Shown piece by piece: positions 38,718 to 47,730 of a stretch of DNA of 64,000 nt. How positions within the stretch are numbered: the first letter of the stretch is position 1; each line of letters begins with the position of its first letter. The stretch comes from Thermomonas sp. (GTDB lineage: Bacteria > Pseudomonadota > Gammaproteobacteria > Xanthomonadales > Xanthomonadaceae), in assembly GCF_025993755.1 (NCBI RefSeq), contig NZ_JAMQHN010000029.1, forward strand, positions 1-64,000, written 5' to 3'. Position numbers and translations under genes: made by a program. The notes beneath the pieces are model-generated. The model saw nothing but the letters and a program-made list of their open reading frames with translations, did no database searches and was not told the DNA's origin.

Positions 38718-40733
38718 ATGCACAAAACCGCGTCGATATTGCTCGTTTTCCTGCTGGGCGTCAGCAGCACGCCCTCACTGCAGGCCACCTCGACTCCGGC
38801 TCAGGCAGGCGCATTGCCCGCACGCGCGCCGATCCGGATTGCGCCGCCGGCACCGGCGCTGAAGGCCGCTTTCGACGCCGCCGAGCGCGGCGGACTGGAC
38901 GATCTCGCACTGGCCGGATTCCGCGCGCAACCGCTGGCGGGCTGGCTGGAATACGCCGCGTTGCGAAGCCGGCTCGACACCTTGCCGGTCGATCGCGGCA
39001 ACGCCTTCATCGCCGCCCATCCAGGCGAGCCGGTCGCAGCGGCCTTCCGCAGCGAATGGCTGGCGGCGCTCGCCAAGCGCAACGCCTGGCCGGTCTTTCT
39101 CGCGCAGTGGGATCCGGCGATCGACGACGCCACCCTGCGCTGCCTGCATCTGCAGGCGCTGATGGCGGTCAACCGCACCGACGCCGCCTGGACGCTGGAA
39201 GCGCAGACGCTCTGGCGCAGCAGCGGGAAATCGCTGCCCAGCCAGTGCGATGCGCCGTTCGCAATCCTCGCCGCGCAGGGTGGCCTGACCGACGCGCTGC
39301 GGTGGGAGCGCTTCGACAAGGCCGCCGATGCGGTGCAGTCCAGCGTCATGCGATCGATCGCGCGCGGCCTGTCCGGAGCCGATGCCGCGCAGGCCAACGC
39401 CTGGGCCGCCTACATCGACGCACCCGGCGCGAATGTCGGCAGTTGGCCGAAGACCGCGCGCAGCCGGCTGGTGGCCGCAGCCGCGCTGGAAAAATTCGCG
39501 CGCAAGAACCCCAGTGACGCCGAGACGCTGCTTCCCTCCGTGGCCTCGACCCTGCAATTCACCGACGCCGACCGCGGTCGCGTCCTGGCCCAGATCGCAC
39601 TGCAGTCGGCGGCTGCCTTCGCACCGGAGGCGGCACGGCGGCTGGCGGCGGTTCCGGACGTCGGCTACGACGCCACGCTCCGCGAATGGCGCGTGCGCGA
39701 GGCCATCGCCCGCAGCGACTGGGCCGGCGCGCTGGCCGCGATCAAACGCATGCCCGACGCCCAGCGCAACGATTCGCGCTGGCTGTATTTCGCGGCACGG
39801 ACCAGCGCATTGACCGGCGACACGGCGGGCGCCAAGGCGCTCTACGCGCAGGCCGCGCGCAGCACCGACTTCTACGGCTTCCTCGCCGCCGACAAGCTCG
39901 ACCAGCCGTATGCCCTCTGCCCGCTGCAGACAGCGGCAACGCCAGGCGACAAACAGACCATCGCCCGCGACCCGGGACTGGTGCGCGCACTGCAGCTGCA
40001 GATGCTCGGCCGCAAGGCCTGGGCCGCGCGCGAATGGAACGCCGCCATCGCGCGCTTCAGCGCACAGCAGCGTTGGCTGGCGGTCGAAGTCGCGCAGGAC
40101 AACGGCTGGTTCGATCGCGGCGTGTTCGGCCTGGTCAACGTCGCCGGCAAGCGCTATCCGGACGAGCAGCGCCTGTATTCGCTGCGCTTCCCGCTCCACC
40201 ACGACGCGACCATCCGCAGGGAGGCAACCCGCAACAACATCGATCCGGCCTGGGTCGCCGCCGAGATCCGCGCCGAATCCATTTTCGATCCACGCGCCCG
40301 CTCCAGCGCCGACGCCCGCGGGCTGATGCAGGTGCTGCCCTCGACCGGCGCCACCCTGGCGCGCACGACCGGCGTCGCCCTGCCCAATGCGGACGCGCTG
40401 TACGACCCCGACACCAACATCGCGCTTGGCACCGCCTACCTGCGGCAGCTGCTGGGCCGCTTCAACGGCAAGCCCTACCAGGTGATCGCCGGCTACAACG
40501 CCGGCCCCGGCGCCGCCAACCGCTGGCTGGCCCAGCGCCCGAACCTCGACCCGGACTTCTGGATCGAAACCATCGGCTACAAGGAAACCCGCGAATACGT
40601 CGCCCGCGTCCTGAGCTTCAGCACGGTCTACGACTGGCGCATGAACGGCAGCGCCCTGCGGCTCAGCGACCGCATGGTCGGGATCACGAACGGGCCACGC
40701 AAGGAATTTGCGTGCCCGGCCGCGGCGCCATAG
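38718..40733 (+). CDS. slt: Soluble lytic murein transglycosylase
   Basis: A 671-residue periplasmic enzyme that cleaves peptidoglycan glycan strands, forming 1,6-anhydro ends. A signal peptide precedes a long superhelical alpha domain (about residues 40-480). The C-terminal lysozyme-like domain has the catalytic Glu in [15 protein letters not shown], then [18 protein letters not shown] and [15 protein letters not shown], canonical for Slt70. The start at 38718 gives a good signal peptide; the long upstream frame overlaps the divergent permease gene. A -10-like TATAGT at 38706-38711 lies very close to the ATG. Confidence 0.95.
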   Translation: MHKTASILLVFLLGVSSTPSLQATSTPAQAGALPARAPIRIAPPAPALKAAFDAAERGGLDDLALAGFRAQPLAGWLEYAALRSRLDTLPVDRGNAFIAAHPGEPVAAAFRSEWLAALAKRNAWPVFLAQWDPAIDDATLRCLHLQALMAVNRTDAAWTLEAQTLWRSSGKSLPSQCDAPFAILAAQGGLTDALRWERFDKAADAVQSSVMRSIARGLSGADAAQANAWAAYIDAPGANVGSWPKTARSRLVAAAALEKFARKNPSDAETLLPSVASTLQFTDADRGRVLAQIALQSAAAFAPEAARRLAAVPDVGYDATLREWRVREAIARSDWAGALAAIKRMPDAQRNDSRWLYFAARTSALTGDTAGAKALYAQAARSTDFYGFLAADKLDQPYALCPLQTAATPGDKQTIARDPGLVRALQLQMLGRKAWAAREWNAAIARFSAQQRWLAVEVAQDNGWFDRGVFGLVNVAGKRYPDEQRLYSLRFPLHHDATIRREATRNNIDPAWVAAEIRAESIFDPRARSSADARGLMQVLPSTGATLARTTGVALPNADALYDPDTNIALGTAYLRQLLGRFNGKPYQVIAGYNAGPGAANRWLAQRPNLDPDFWIETIGYKETREYVARVLSFSTVYDWRMNGSALRLSDRMVGITNGPRKEFACPAAAP

Positions 40734-40761
40734 CCACGGCGTCAGCGACAATCCTCCCTTG

Positions 40762-42003
40762 ATGATTTCACTCCCGGAAAACGCGCAGGTCTACCTCATC
40801 GGCGGCGCCGTGCGCGACGCGCTGCTGGGGTTGCCGGCCGGCGACCGCGACTTCGTGGTGGTCGGGGCTTCGGTACAGGACATGCTGGACTCCGGGTTCA
40901 AGCAGGTCGGGCGCGATTTTCCTGTGTTCCTGCATCCGGACAGCGGCGAGGAATACGCGCTGGCGCGCACCGAGCGCAAGTCGGGGCGTGGCCACACCGG
41001 CTTCGTGGCGCACGCCGATCCTTCCGTCACGCTGGAAGACGATCTGCGCCGGCGCGACTTCACCATCAATGCCATCGCACGCGCTGCCGATGGCGGTCTG
41101 GTCGATCCCTTCGGCGGCGTGCGCGACATTCAGTCGCGGGTGCTGCGCCACGTCGGCCCCGCCTTCGACGAGGACCCCTTGCGGGTGCTGCGCGCCGCAC
41201 GCTTCATGGCTCGTTTTGCCGCGCTCGGGTTCACCGTCGCGCCGGAAACGCTGACGCTGATGCGGCGAATGGCCGCCAGCGGCGAACTGTCGGATCTGGT
41301 GCCGGAGCGGATCTGGCAGGAGCTGGCGAAGGCGCTGCGCAGCGCGGCGCCCTCCGCCTTCCTGCGCACCCTGCGCGAGGCCGACGCCCTGCGAGCGATC
41401 CTGCCGGAAGTGGAGGCGCTGTACGGCGTGCCGCAGCGCGCGGACTACCACCCGGAAGTCGATACTGGCACGCATGTCGAACTGGTCTGCGACATGGCGG
41501 CGCGGCTTGCGCCCGGCGACGATCTGATCGGTTTTGCGGCGCTTTGCCACGATCTGGGCAAGGCGCTGACGCCAGCGGACATGCTGCCGCGGCATCTGAT
41601 GCACGAGCAGCGCGGCGTCGCACCCGCGATCGCGCTGAGCGAGCGCTTGAAGGTACCGAACGAACACCGCGACCTGGCGGTGCTGTGCTGCCGCGAACAT
41701 CTCAACGTCCACCGTCTCGCCGAACTGAAGGCGGCCACCGTGCACGATCTGATCGTGCGCTGCGACGGATTCCGCAAGCCCGAACGCATCGACCGGCTGG
41801 CCACGGTCTGCGAAGCCGATGCCCGCGGTCGCCTGGGCAAGGACGCTGCGCCCTACCCGCAGGCCGCGCTGCTGCGTCGATTGCACACGGCGGCGCTGGC
41901 GGTACGCAGCGATACCATCGCCGCGCGCGGTCTCACCGGCCCGGCATTCGGCGCGGCCCTGCGCGACGCGCGGATCGCCGCGCTGGCGGCGGCGCGGGAT
42001 TGA
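40762..42003 (+). CDS. cca: CCA-adding tRNA nucleotidyltransferase with HD domain
   Basis: A 413-residue class II enzyme that builds or repairs the tRNA 3' CCA. The head has [26 protein letters not shown] with catalytic carboxylates, [11 protein letters not shown] and [17 protein letters not shown]. The C-terminal HD phosphohydrolase domain ([17 protein letters not shown]-like HLMHEQRG) matches the multifunctional bacterial form with 2',3'-cyclic phosphodiesterase activity. The ATG at 40762 gives [15 protein letters not shown]. It lies 28 bases after slt. Confidence 0.96.
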   Translation: MISLPENAQVYLIGGAVRDALLGLPAGDRDFVVVGASVQDMLDSGFKQVGRDFPVFLHPDSGEEYALARTERKSGRGHTGFVAHADPSVTLEDDLRRRDFTINAIARAADGGLVDPFGGVRDIQSRVLRHVGPAFDEDPLRVLRAARFMARFAALGFTVAPETLTLMRRMAASGELSDLVPERIWQELAKALRSAAPSAFLRTLREADALRAILPEVEALYGVPQRADYHPEVDTGTHVELVCDMAARLAPGDDLIGFAALCHDLGKALTPADMLPRHLMHEQRGVAPAIALSERLKVPNEHRDLAVLCCREHLNVHRLAELKAATVHDLIVRCDGFRKPERIDRLATVCEADARGRLGKDAAPYPQAALLRRLHTAALAVRSDTIAARGLTGPAFGAALRDARIAALAAARD

Positions 42004-42029
42004 CGGCGTTTCTTCTGCGCCCAAAGAAC

Positions 42030-42122
42030 TTGTAGGAGCAACTGTCTTTGTGGGAGCGCGCCCTGCGCGCGACAGCCATCAAACGGGATGCGGCAGTCGC
42101 GGCCAGAGGCCGCTCCCACAAA
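42030..42122. repeat. REP/SMAG-like palindromic element between cca and VanZ
   Basis: TGTAGGAGC (42031-42039) is followed by an inverted pair TTTGTGGGAGCG (42047-42058) and its reverse complement (42111-42122). Inside are two small hairpins, GCGCG/CGCGC and GCGGCC-AGA-GGCCGC. GTRG-headed palindromes of this kind are dispersed REPs in Stenotrophomonas and Pseudomonas relatives, mobilised in trans by RAYT (IS200-like) transposases. No such gene is in the window. Confidence 0.82.
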
Positions 42123-42127
42123 ATCCA

Positions 42128-42538
42128 CTAAAGCCTGCGGTCGATCCACAACAGCGCATCGCGCAGCGGCGTCAGCGCGGTCGCAAGGCCGACCAGCACG
42201 CCGATGGTGTCCGCCAGCGCATCGAAGCGGTCCGCGCTGCGACCCATGCCCATCGCGCCCTGTGCGTATTCCAGCCCGATGCCGAGCAGCACCAGCACCA
42301 CGCAGGCAAAGCCCCACGACAGGCGCCGCTGGAACAGCTGCACCGCCCCCGTCGATAGCGCGGCGTAGGCGAGGAAATGCTCCCATTTGTCGTTCAGCGA
42401 GACCGACGGCAGATCCCGCGCCGGCAACAGCGAACCGAAGACCACCACGGCAACCGCCAGCATCCACAGTCCGGCCCACAGCCACGGCCGTTTGAACGGT
42501 TTGAGCGAGCGCCCCAGCGGCGACTGGCGCGCACTCAC
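42128..42538 (-). CDS. VanZ-family membrane protein
   Basis: A 136-residue protein with about four membrane helices and the VanZ-like signature SLNDKWEHFLAYAALS, followed by LLGIGLEYAQG and RSADRFDALADTIGVLVG. Function is unknown in most bacteria. It starts with GTG, whose last two bases and the next A form the TGA stop of the methyltransferase gene (4-base GTGA overlap), and is the last gene of the folB operon. The palindromic repeat follows immediately. Confidence 0.88.
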   Translation of the reverse strand: MSARQSPLGRSLKPFKRPWLWAGLWMLAVAVVVFGSLLPARDLPSVSLNDKWEHFLAYAALSTGAVQLFQRRLSWGFACVVLVLLGIGLEYAQGAMGMGRSADRFDALADTIGVLVGLATALTPLRDALLWIDRRL

Positions 42539-43722
42539 AGCCGGTGACTCAGGTCGCCCACGGGAAAGGCCTCGTCGAAATCGACGCCCAGCTGGAAGCC
42601 CATCGCCTGGAACCGTTCGCCCATTTCGCTGGGCAGGGTCAGCAGCCTGACCTGCTGGTGCAGCGCAAGCCGCCCAGCCTCGTCCGCAATCCTTGGCTCC
42701 GCTTCGGCCAACCGCTGCGCCAGCCCGCTGCCGAGCAAAAAACTGGCCTGCGAACAGTAGCCAGCGAACTCGAAACCGGCGCCGACCCCGGCTTCCGCCA
42801 GCGCGGTGAAATCCACGGACGCGGTGATGTCCTGCAGGCCGGGCCAGGCGAACACGTCCGCGGTCATCCGATGCTGGCGGAACGCGCGCAGGGTGCCGTC
42901 GCTGCGCTCGGGCAGGTAGTACTCGCTGCGGGCATAGCCGTAGTCGATGAACAGCAGCGCGCCGCGGCGCAGCCCGCCGACCACCGCCTGCACCCAGTAC
43001 GGCAGCTGCACCAGCAGTTCGCTGCGATAGCCGTCCGTGAACGGTTCCGGAAGCTGCGCCTCGACCTGCCGGACGGCGGCAGCCAGCATCGCGTCGGCCG
43101 GCTGTTCGGCGCGGACGAAGCGGCCTTCGCCGTCCAGCGCAACGCATTCCTCGTGCACCCGCCCGGCGCGCACCACGAAGCGCGAGGCGGGCAGCGCGTC
43201 GATCACCTCGTTGGCGAACAGCACGCCCTCCCACGGCTCCGCGAGCGGGCCGTCGAGCCAGTCCACGCGCTCGAACAGATCCGGTGGAAGTGCGTCGCGC
43301 AAGCGCGACTGCTGGCGCTGGCGCAGGTCCGCGCTGGGTTCGAGGATGGCGTAGCGCTTCGGCAACGCATCGGTCGCGTCCAGCGATTTCAGGCAGGCTT
43401 CGGCAAACGCGCCGCTGCCGCCGCCCAGTTCCACGAACACAGCCAGATCGCCAAGCTGCCGCAGCACCGGCGCCAGCGCGTGCGCCACGCACTGCGAGAA
43501 CAGCGGCGAGCGCTCCGGCGCGGTTGTGAAATCGCCGCCCGCGCCGAACTTGTGCGCGCCGGCGCTGTAATAGCCCAGCCCCGGCGCGTACAGCGACTGT
43601 TCCATGAATTTCCAGAACGGCATCCGGCCGCCGGCGGCGATGATCTGTTCGCCAATGACGTCGCGCAGGCGCGCGCTGTGCGCCTGGGCGTCGGCATCCG
43701 GTTCGGGAATCCCCGCGGTCAC
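42535..43722 (-). CDS. MidA/NDUFAF7-like SAM-dependent methyltransferase
   Basis: A 395-residue COG1565-type methyltransferase. FMEQSLYAPGLGYYSAG and KFGAGGDFTTAPERSPLF are the family signature, FVELGGGSGAFAE is the SAM-binding motif I, and LFANEVIDALPASRFVV and LFIDYGYARSEYY follow. The mitochondrial homologue dimethylates an arginine in complex I subunit NDUFS2; the bacterial target is not known. It starts with GTG in a GTGA overlap with the QueD-like gene, and ends in the same kind of overlap with VanZ. Confidence 0.92.
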   Translation of the reverse strand: MTAGIPEPDADAQAHSARLRDVIGEQIIAAGGRMPFWKFMEQSLYAPGLGYYSAGAHKFGAGGDFTTAPERSPLFSQCVAHALAPVLRQLGDLAVFVELGGGSGAFAEACLKSLDATDALPKRYAILEPSADLRQRQQSRLRDALPPDLFERVDWLDGPLAEPWEGVLFANEVIDALPASRFVVRAGRVHEECVALDGEGRFVRAEQPADAMLAAAVRQVEAQLPEPFTDGYRSELLVQLPYWVQAVVGGLRRGALLFIDYGYARSEYYLPERSDGTLRAFRQHRMTADVFAWPGLQDITASVDFTALAEAGVGAGFEFAGYCSQASFLLGSGLAQRLAEAEPRIADEAGRLALHQQVRLLTLPSEMGERFQAMGFQLGVDFDEAFPVGDLSHRL

Positions 43723-44213
43723 TCGACGAAGCTCGCGCGGCGTCCGGCGCTCTGCCCCGGCCCCGAGGACACCCGCACCTCGATGTCCTCGATCGCGTGC
43801 TCGCGCAGCGCCTCGCGGTCTTCGCCCAGCCGCTGCAGGAACCAGGCGGCCAGTTCCTCCAGGGTGACGTTGGCGACATCCAGCAGCTTCACGTCCCGCT
43901 GCAGGAACGGAATGCGCTCGCCGTTGAAGCAAGCGAAAACGCACGCGCCCTCGGTTTCGATGCGCAGGTGCGGCGAGCGCATCGGCAGCAGCATCCATTC
44001 GTTCAACTCGCGGCAGAGGGCAATCACCTTCGCCTTGTAGATGCCGTAGTCGAAGCACATGCCGTTGCCCTGCATGCGCGCCTGCAGGTCGACTTCGACC
44101 ACGAAGTTGTGGCCGTGCACGCGCTCGCGCTCGGTCGCTGAAAAGATCGTGAAGTGGCCGGCGGAGAACTTCATCGCCTCCTTGGCGAGCCGGATCGTGA
44201 CCCGATCGTTCAC
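43719..44213 (-). CDS. QueD/PTPS family protein with ExxHGH motif
   Basis: A 164-residue tunnelling-fold protein of the 6-pyruvoyltetrahydropterin synthase/QueD family. Zinc-binding His20 (KFSAGHF), His33 and His35 (VHGHNF) are present, as is MCFDYG. QueD enzymes carry CxxxHGH; here no cysteine lies before HGH and the motif is Glu30-Arg-Val-His-Gly-His, the ExxHGH form of PTPS-III, which cleaves dihydroneopterin in folate synthesis. At 164 residues it is longer than typical QueD (about 120). It sits in an operon with folB. Starts with GTG in a GTGA overlap with the SDR gene. Queuosine or folate role undecided. Confidence 0.88.
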   Translation of the reverse strand: MNDRVTIRLAKEAMKFSAGHFTIFSATERERVHGHNFVVEVDLQARMQGNGMCFDYGIYKAKVIALCRELNEWMLLPMRSPHLRIETEGACVFACFNGERIPFLQRDVKLLDVANVTLEELAAWFLQRLGEDREALREHAIEDIEVRVSSGPGQSAGRRASFVE

Positions 44214-44914
44214 TGGAAGTCCGCCTCCCCGATGTCGCCCCGCTGCGGCCGCAGCAGGATGTCCTCGACCACGCTGCGCGGCGACAGGTTCCACGCCGCC
44301 CACGCCATCTCGGCCACGTCCTCGGCAGGCATGAAGCGCTCCGGCGGCAGCGGCACGCCGGCCCAGGAGTCGGTATGGGTTGCGCCGGGCAACAGCGCCA
44401 CCACGCGCACGCCGTGCGGCTTCATTTCCTCGCGCAGGTTGCGGGTGAACCCGTACAGCGCGTGCTTGGCGATGCTGTAGGAACCGCCGTTGGGATAGGC
44501 GGCGATCGACGCCGTGCTGCAGACGTTGAGCACCATGCCGCGGCGGCGCGCGACCATCGCCGGCAGCAGGCGCCGGGTCAGTCGGTAGGCGCCGAACAGA
44601 TTGGCCTGCAGCATGGCTTCCAGCACGCCGTCGGCTTCTCCGGCGATGCTGCCGGGCTGGAACGCGCCGGCGTTGTTGACCAGCAGGTCGACCGCGCCAT
44701 GACGCCCCGATACCGCATTCGCCAACGCATCGACCGCGGCGGCATCGCGGACGTCGCAGGCGAGGCATTCCACGCCCGGAACCTCGGCGGCCAGCGCGTC
44801 CAGCCCCTGCCGTCCGCGCGCGCAGGCGATGACGTGATGGTGCTCGCGCGCGAAGCGTTTGACGATGGCGCGCCCGATCCCGCGCGAGGCGCCGGTAACG
44901 AGGATCACGCTCAT
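44210..44914 (-). CDS. Short-chain dehydrogenase/reductase in the folB operon
   Basis: A 234-residue classical SDR. The cofactor site is VTGASRGIGRAI, followed by NNAGAF and the catalytic Ser...Tyr-x3-Lys (NVCSTASIAAYPNGGSYSIAK). An arginine-bearing ARGRQG after strand 2 hints at NADP preference. Between folB and a pterin-family gene, it may act on a pterin, as FolM or sepiapterin reductase do, but that is inferred from position. The ATG at 44914 overlaps the folB stop (ATGA); a longer frame above is not needed. Confidence 0.9.
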   Translation of the reverse strand: MSVILVTGASRGIGRAIVKRFAREHHHVIACARGRQGLDALAAEVPGVECLACDVRDAAAVDALANAVSGRHGAVDLLVNNAGAFQPGSIAGEADGVLEAMLQANLFGAYRLTRRLLPAMVARRRGMVLNVCSTASIAAYPNGGSYSIAKHALYGFTRNLREEMKPHGVRVVALLPGATHTDSWAGVPLPPERFMPAEDVAEMAWAAWNLSPRSVVEDILLRPQRGDIGEADFQ

Positions 44915-45273
44915 TCGCCGAAACTCCCGCGCTGGATTTCCACGCCCGCGGCAGTGGCATTGGGCAGCGCGCCGGGTTTCGACAGTTTCAGCCACACACC
45001 CCTGGCGCCGAACTCCTCGAGGACGAGCGCCGCGCAGCCTTCGGCCAGGGTCTCGATCAGCATGAAATCGGTCTGCGCCGCGAATTCGGCAAGCCGCCGG
45101 CTGATGGATTCGTAATCGAGCGCATCGGCCAGGGTGTCGCTGACGGCGGCAATGCGCACGTCGAAGCGCATCCGAAGATCCAGCAGCAGCGGTTGGGGCG
45201 CATGGCGCTCGCGGTCGTGGACGCCGATCAGGGCTTCAAGGCGCAAGCCTTCGATGAAAACGGTATCGATCAT
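44911..45273 (-). CDS. folB: Dihydroneopterin aldolase
   Basis: A 120-residue enzyme of folate synthesis that converts 7,8-dihydroneopterin to 6-hydroxymethyl-dihydropterin and glycolaldehyde. EGLRLEALIGVHDRERHAPQ carries the substrate-contacting Glu, LDYESISRRL follows, and the catalytic-lysine segment VWLKLSKPGALPNA is intact. Length is normal. It is first of a five-gene operon (folB, SDR, QueD-like, methyltransferase, VanZ) in which every junction is a 4-base overlap. tsaD lies upstream on the same strand. Confidence 0.96.
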   Translation of the reverse strand: MIDTVFIEGLRLEALIGVHDRERHAPQPLLLDLRMRFDVRIAAVSDTLADALDYESISRRLAEFAAQTDFMLIETLAEGCAALVLEEFGARGVWLKLSKPGALPNATAAGVEIQRGSFGE

Positions 45274-45348
45274 GGCGACAGGATACCCGCAGCACGTCGC
45301 CGCGGCGCCTCCGCCCGGACGGCCCGCTTCGAACCCGGTTCGATCCGG

Positions 45349-46374
45349 TCACAGCGCCGGCAGCGTTGCCATGTCCCAGCGCGGCGCCGCCCGGATGGCG
45401 GCATCGTCGCGCTGCCCGGCAGCCAGCCGCAGCGCGCCGGCGAAGGCGATCATCGCGCCGTTGTCGGTGCACAGCGCCGGACGCGGAAAACAGGCGCGGC
45501 CGCCGCGCCGTTCGCACAGCTCCGTCAGCCGGGCGCGCAGGCGCTTGTTGGCGCCGACCCCGCCGGCCACGATCAGCGTGTCGCTTTCGGCGGCGTCCAG
45601 CGCACGCTCGCACTTGATCGCCAGCGTATCGACCACCGCGTCTTCGAACCCGCGCGCGATGTCGGCGCGGGTCTGCCCGCCCTGGTCGCTGTCGCGCCAG
45701 GCCAGCAGCACCTGCGTCTTCAACCCGCTGAAGGAAAAATCCAGCCCGGGCCGGTCGGTCATCGGCCGCGAGAAGCGGAACGCGCCCGGGGTTCCGGACT
45801 CTGCCAGCTTCGCCAGCTGCGGCCCGCCCGGATAGGGCAGCCCCATCATCTTCGCGGTCTTGTCGAAGGCCTCGCCGGCGGCATCGTCGAGGGTTTCCCC
45901 CAGCAGCCGGTAGCGCCCGATCGCCTCCACCGCGATCAGCTGGGTGTGGCCGCCGGAGACCAGCAGCGCCACGAACGGCGGCGCCGGTGCGTCGTCTTCG
46001 AGCAGCGGCGCCAGCAGGTGGCCTTCCATGTGGTGGACGGCCAGCGCCGGCACCTCCAGCGCCCACGCCAGCGACCGCCCGACCGCCGCTCCGACCAGCA
46101 GCGCGCCGACCAGGCCGGGACCGGCGGTATAGGCCACCCCATCGATGTCGGCCACGCCCAGCCCGGCCTCGTCGAGGGTCTGGCGGATCAGCGGCAGCAG
46201 CTTGCGGACGTGGTCGCGGCTGGCCAGTTCCGGCACCACCCCGCCGTACTGCGCGTGCAGGTCGATCTGGCTGTAGACCGCGTGCGCACGCAGGCCCGCC
46301 GAACCGCCGACGGACGTGTCATAGACCGCCACGCCGGTCTCGTCGCAGGAGGATTCGATGCCCAGGACCTTCAT
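45349..46374 (-). CDS. tsaD: tRNA threonylcarbamoyladenosine synthase subunit TsaD
   Basis: A 341-residue ASKHA-fold enzyme that transfers the threonylcarbamoyl group to A37 of ANN-decoding tRNAs, with TsaB and Tsa[20 protein letters not shown] starts the protein; the metal-binding HxxxH is in [33 protein letters not shown] and [15 protein letters not shown] follow. Length is normal (E. coli 337). It is divergent from rpsU across 91 bases, the arrangement usual in gammaproteobacteria. Confidence 0.97.
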   Translation of the reverse strand: MKVLGIESSCDETGVAVYDTSVGGSAGLRAHAVYSQIDLHAQYGGVVPELASRDHVRKLLPLIRQTLDEAGLGVADIDGVAYTAGPGLVGALLVGAAVGRSLAWALEVPALAVHHMEGHLLAPLLEDDAPAPPFVALLVSGGHTQLIAVEAIGRYRLLGETLDDAAGEAFDKTAKMMGLPYPGGPQLAKLAESGTPGAFRFSRPMTDRPGLDFSFSGLKTQVLLAWRDSDQGGQTRADIARGFEDAVVDTLAIKCERALDAAESDTLIVAGGVGANKRLRARLTELCERRGGRACFPRPALCTDNGAMIAFAGALRLAAGQRDDAAIRAAPRWDMATLPAL

Positions 46375-46384
46375 CCCGGCAATC

Positions 46385-46414
46385 TTGCACTCAATCCGAC
46401 GGTACTGCTACCAT
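46385..46414 (+). promoter_or_regulatory. Putative rpsU promoter and 5' leader hairpin
   Basis: TTGCAC (46385-46390) and TACCAT (46409-46414) are 18 bases apart. The resulting leader of about 45 bases contains a hairpin CCCGCC (46424-46429) with GGCGGG (46437-46442) before the rpsU start. Confidence 0.45.
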
Positions 46415-46465
46415 ATGCAGCTCCCCGCCGCGAGTTGGCGGGCCCAAGACCACGAGAGTTTCCGA

Positions 46466-46681
46466 ATGCCCAGCGTCAAAGTCCGCGAAAACGAGCCGTT
46501 CGAGTTTGCCCTGCGCCGCTTCAAGCGCACCTGCGAAAAGGCCGGCGTGCTGGCCGAAACCCGCAAGCGCGAGTTCTACGAGAAGCCGACCCAGGAGCGC
46601 AAGCGCAAGGCCGCCGCTGCCGTGAAGCGTCAGGCTCGCCGCAGCTCGCGCGACGTCACCAAGCGCCAGCGCCTGTACTGA
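46466..46681 (+). CDS. rpsU: 30S ribosomal protein S21
   Basis: A 71-residue basic protein identical in layout to bacterial S21 ([37 protein letters not shown], and a basic C-terminus ending RQRLY). It helps 30S subunits pair with the mRNA leader. It heads the macromolecular-synthesis cluster rpsU-yqeY-GNAT-dnaG. A terminator-like hairpin directly after it probably lets S21 be made in excess of primase, as in E. coli. Confidence 0.98.
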   Translation: MPSVKVRENEPFEFALRRFKRTCEKAGVLAETRKREFYEKPTQERKRKAAAAVKRQARRSSRDVTKRQRLY

Positions 46682-46700
46682 GCGCGCCCGGTTGGCTGCG

Positions 46701-46733
46701 AAAGCCGGCACGCGCAGGCGTGGCCGGCTTTTT
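46701..46733 (+). terminator. Terminator/attenuator after rpsU
   Basis: AAAGCCGG-CACGC pairs with GCGTG-GCCGGCTTT (one bulged C), 4-base loop GCAG, followed by T5. It lies between rpsU and yqeY and probably stops most transcripts while some continue to dnaG. Confidence 0.85.
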
Positions 46734-46765
46734 GCGTTTCTGCACCCCCATCCCAGGATTCCATC

Positions 46766-47209
46766 ATGACCCTCAAGCAACAGCTCACCGACGACATGAA
46801 GACCGCGATGAAGGCCGGCGAAAAAGCCCGCCTGGCCGCGATCCGCCTGATCAACGCGGCAATCAAGCAGAAGGAAGTCGACGAACGCGTCGAGATGACC
46901 GACCCGCTGGTGCTGGCCGTGCTGGAGAAGATGGTCAAGCAGCGCAAGGACTCCATCGCCCAGTACGAGGCCGCCGCGCGCGAGGACCTGGCCGCGCAGG
47001 AACGCTATGAAATGGGCGTGATCGAGGCCTACCTGCCGGCGAAGATGGACGAAGCCGGCATCCTCGCCGAGATCGACAAGGCCATCGCCGCCACCGGCGC
47101 GGCGTCCGCCGCCGACATGGGCAAGCTGATGGGCGTGCTCAAGCCGCAGCTCGCCGGCAAGGCCGACATGGGCCTGGTCAGCAAGCTGGTCAAGCAGAAG
47201 CTGGCCTGA
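46766..47209 (+). CDS. yqeY: GatB/YqeY domain protein
   Basis: A 147-residue all-helical protein of the YqeY family, related to the tail of the amidotransferase subunit GatB, which contacts tRNA. MKTAMKAGEKARLAAIRLINAAIKQKEVDER, YEMGVIEAYLPAKMDEAGI and MGKLMGVLKPQLAGKADMGLVSKLVKQKL fit the family. It has no established function and is commonly found between rpsU and dnaG. It ends 3 bases before the GNAT gene. Confidence 0.93.
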   Translation: MTLKQQLTDDMKTAMKAGEKARLAAIRLINAAIKQKEVDERVEMTDPLVLAVLEKMVKQRKDSIAQYEAAAREDLAAQERYEMGVIEAYLPAKMDEAGILAEIDKAIAATGAASAADMGKLMGVLKPQLAGKADMGLVSKLVKQKLA

Positions 47210-47212
47210 ACC

Positions 47213-47713
47213 ATGGCCAACGGTACCGTGCTGTCGATCCGCCCCGCCGTGCCGGATGACGTGCCGCTGATCCGTACCTTGATCGCGGAACTGGCGGACT
47301 ACGAGCGCATGCCCGAAGCCGCCGTCGCCACCGACGACGGCTTGCGCGCGCAGCTGTTCGGCCCGCAGCCGGCCGCCGAGGTGCTGATCGGGGAAGTGGA
47401 CGACGCTGCCGCCGGCTTCGCCCTGTTCTTCCACAACTTCAGCACCTTCACCGGCAAGCGCGGGCTGTATCTGGAAGACATCTTCGTGCGCCCCGCCTTC
47501 CGCGGCAGCGGCCTCGGCAAGCAACTGATGGCCGCCCTTGCGCGCATCGCGGTGCAGCGCGACTGCGCCCGCTTCGAATGGAGCGTGCTGGACTGGAACA
47601 CGCCGGCCATCGCCTTCTATCGCGCCCTCGGCGCCCGCGGCATGGACGAATGGACGGTGCAGCGGCTGGAGGGCGACGCCCTGCGCTCACTGGCGGCGCG
47701 CGAGGAATTGTAG
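47213..47713 (+). CDS. GNAT-family N-acetyltransferase
   Basis: A 166-residue acetyl-CoA-dependent transferase. LSIRPAVPDDVPLIRTLIAELADYERMPE resembles diamine/thialysine N-acetyltransferases (SSAT2-like). The acetyl-CoA site is LYLEDIFVRPAFRGSGLGKQLMAALARIA, followed by FEWSVLDWNTPAIAFYRALGA. The SSAT-like N-terminus suggests an amine or amino-acid substrate, which is inference. It is inserted between yqeY and dnaG in the same operon, with a 17-base gap before dnaG. Confidence 0.92.
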   Translation: MANGTVLSIRPAVPDDVPLIRTLIAELADYERMPEAAVATDDGLRAQLFGPQPAAEVLIGEVDDAAAGFALFFHNFSTFTGKRGLYLEDIFVRPAFRGSGLGKQLMAALARIAVQRDCARFEWSVLDWNTPAIAFYRALGARGMDEWTVQRLEGDALRSLAAREEL

Positions 47714-47730
47714 CCCCCTACACTAGCCCC

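Noticed and set aside
43719..44960. 413-codon minus-strand frame joining SDR-region sequence to the QueD-like protein
   Set aside because: The first 249 codons are an out-of-frame reading of the SDR gene; the real gene starts with GTG at 44213.
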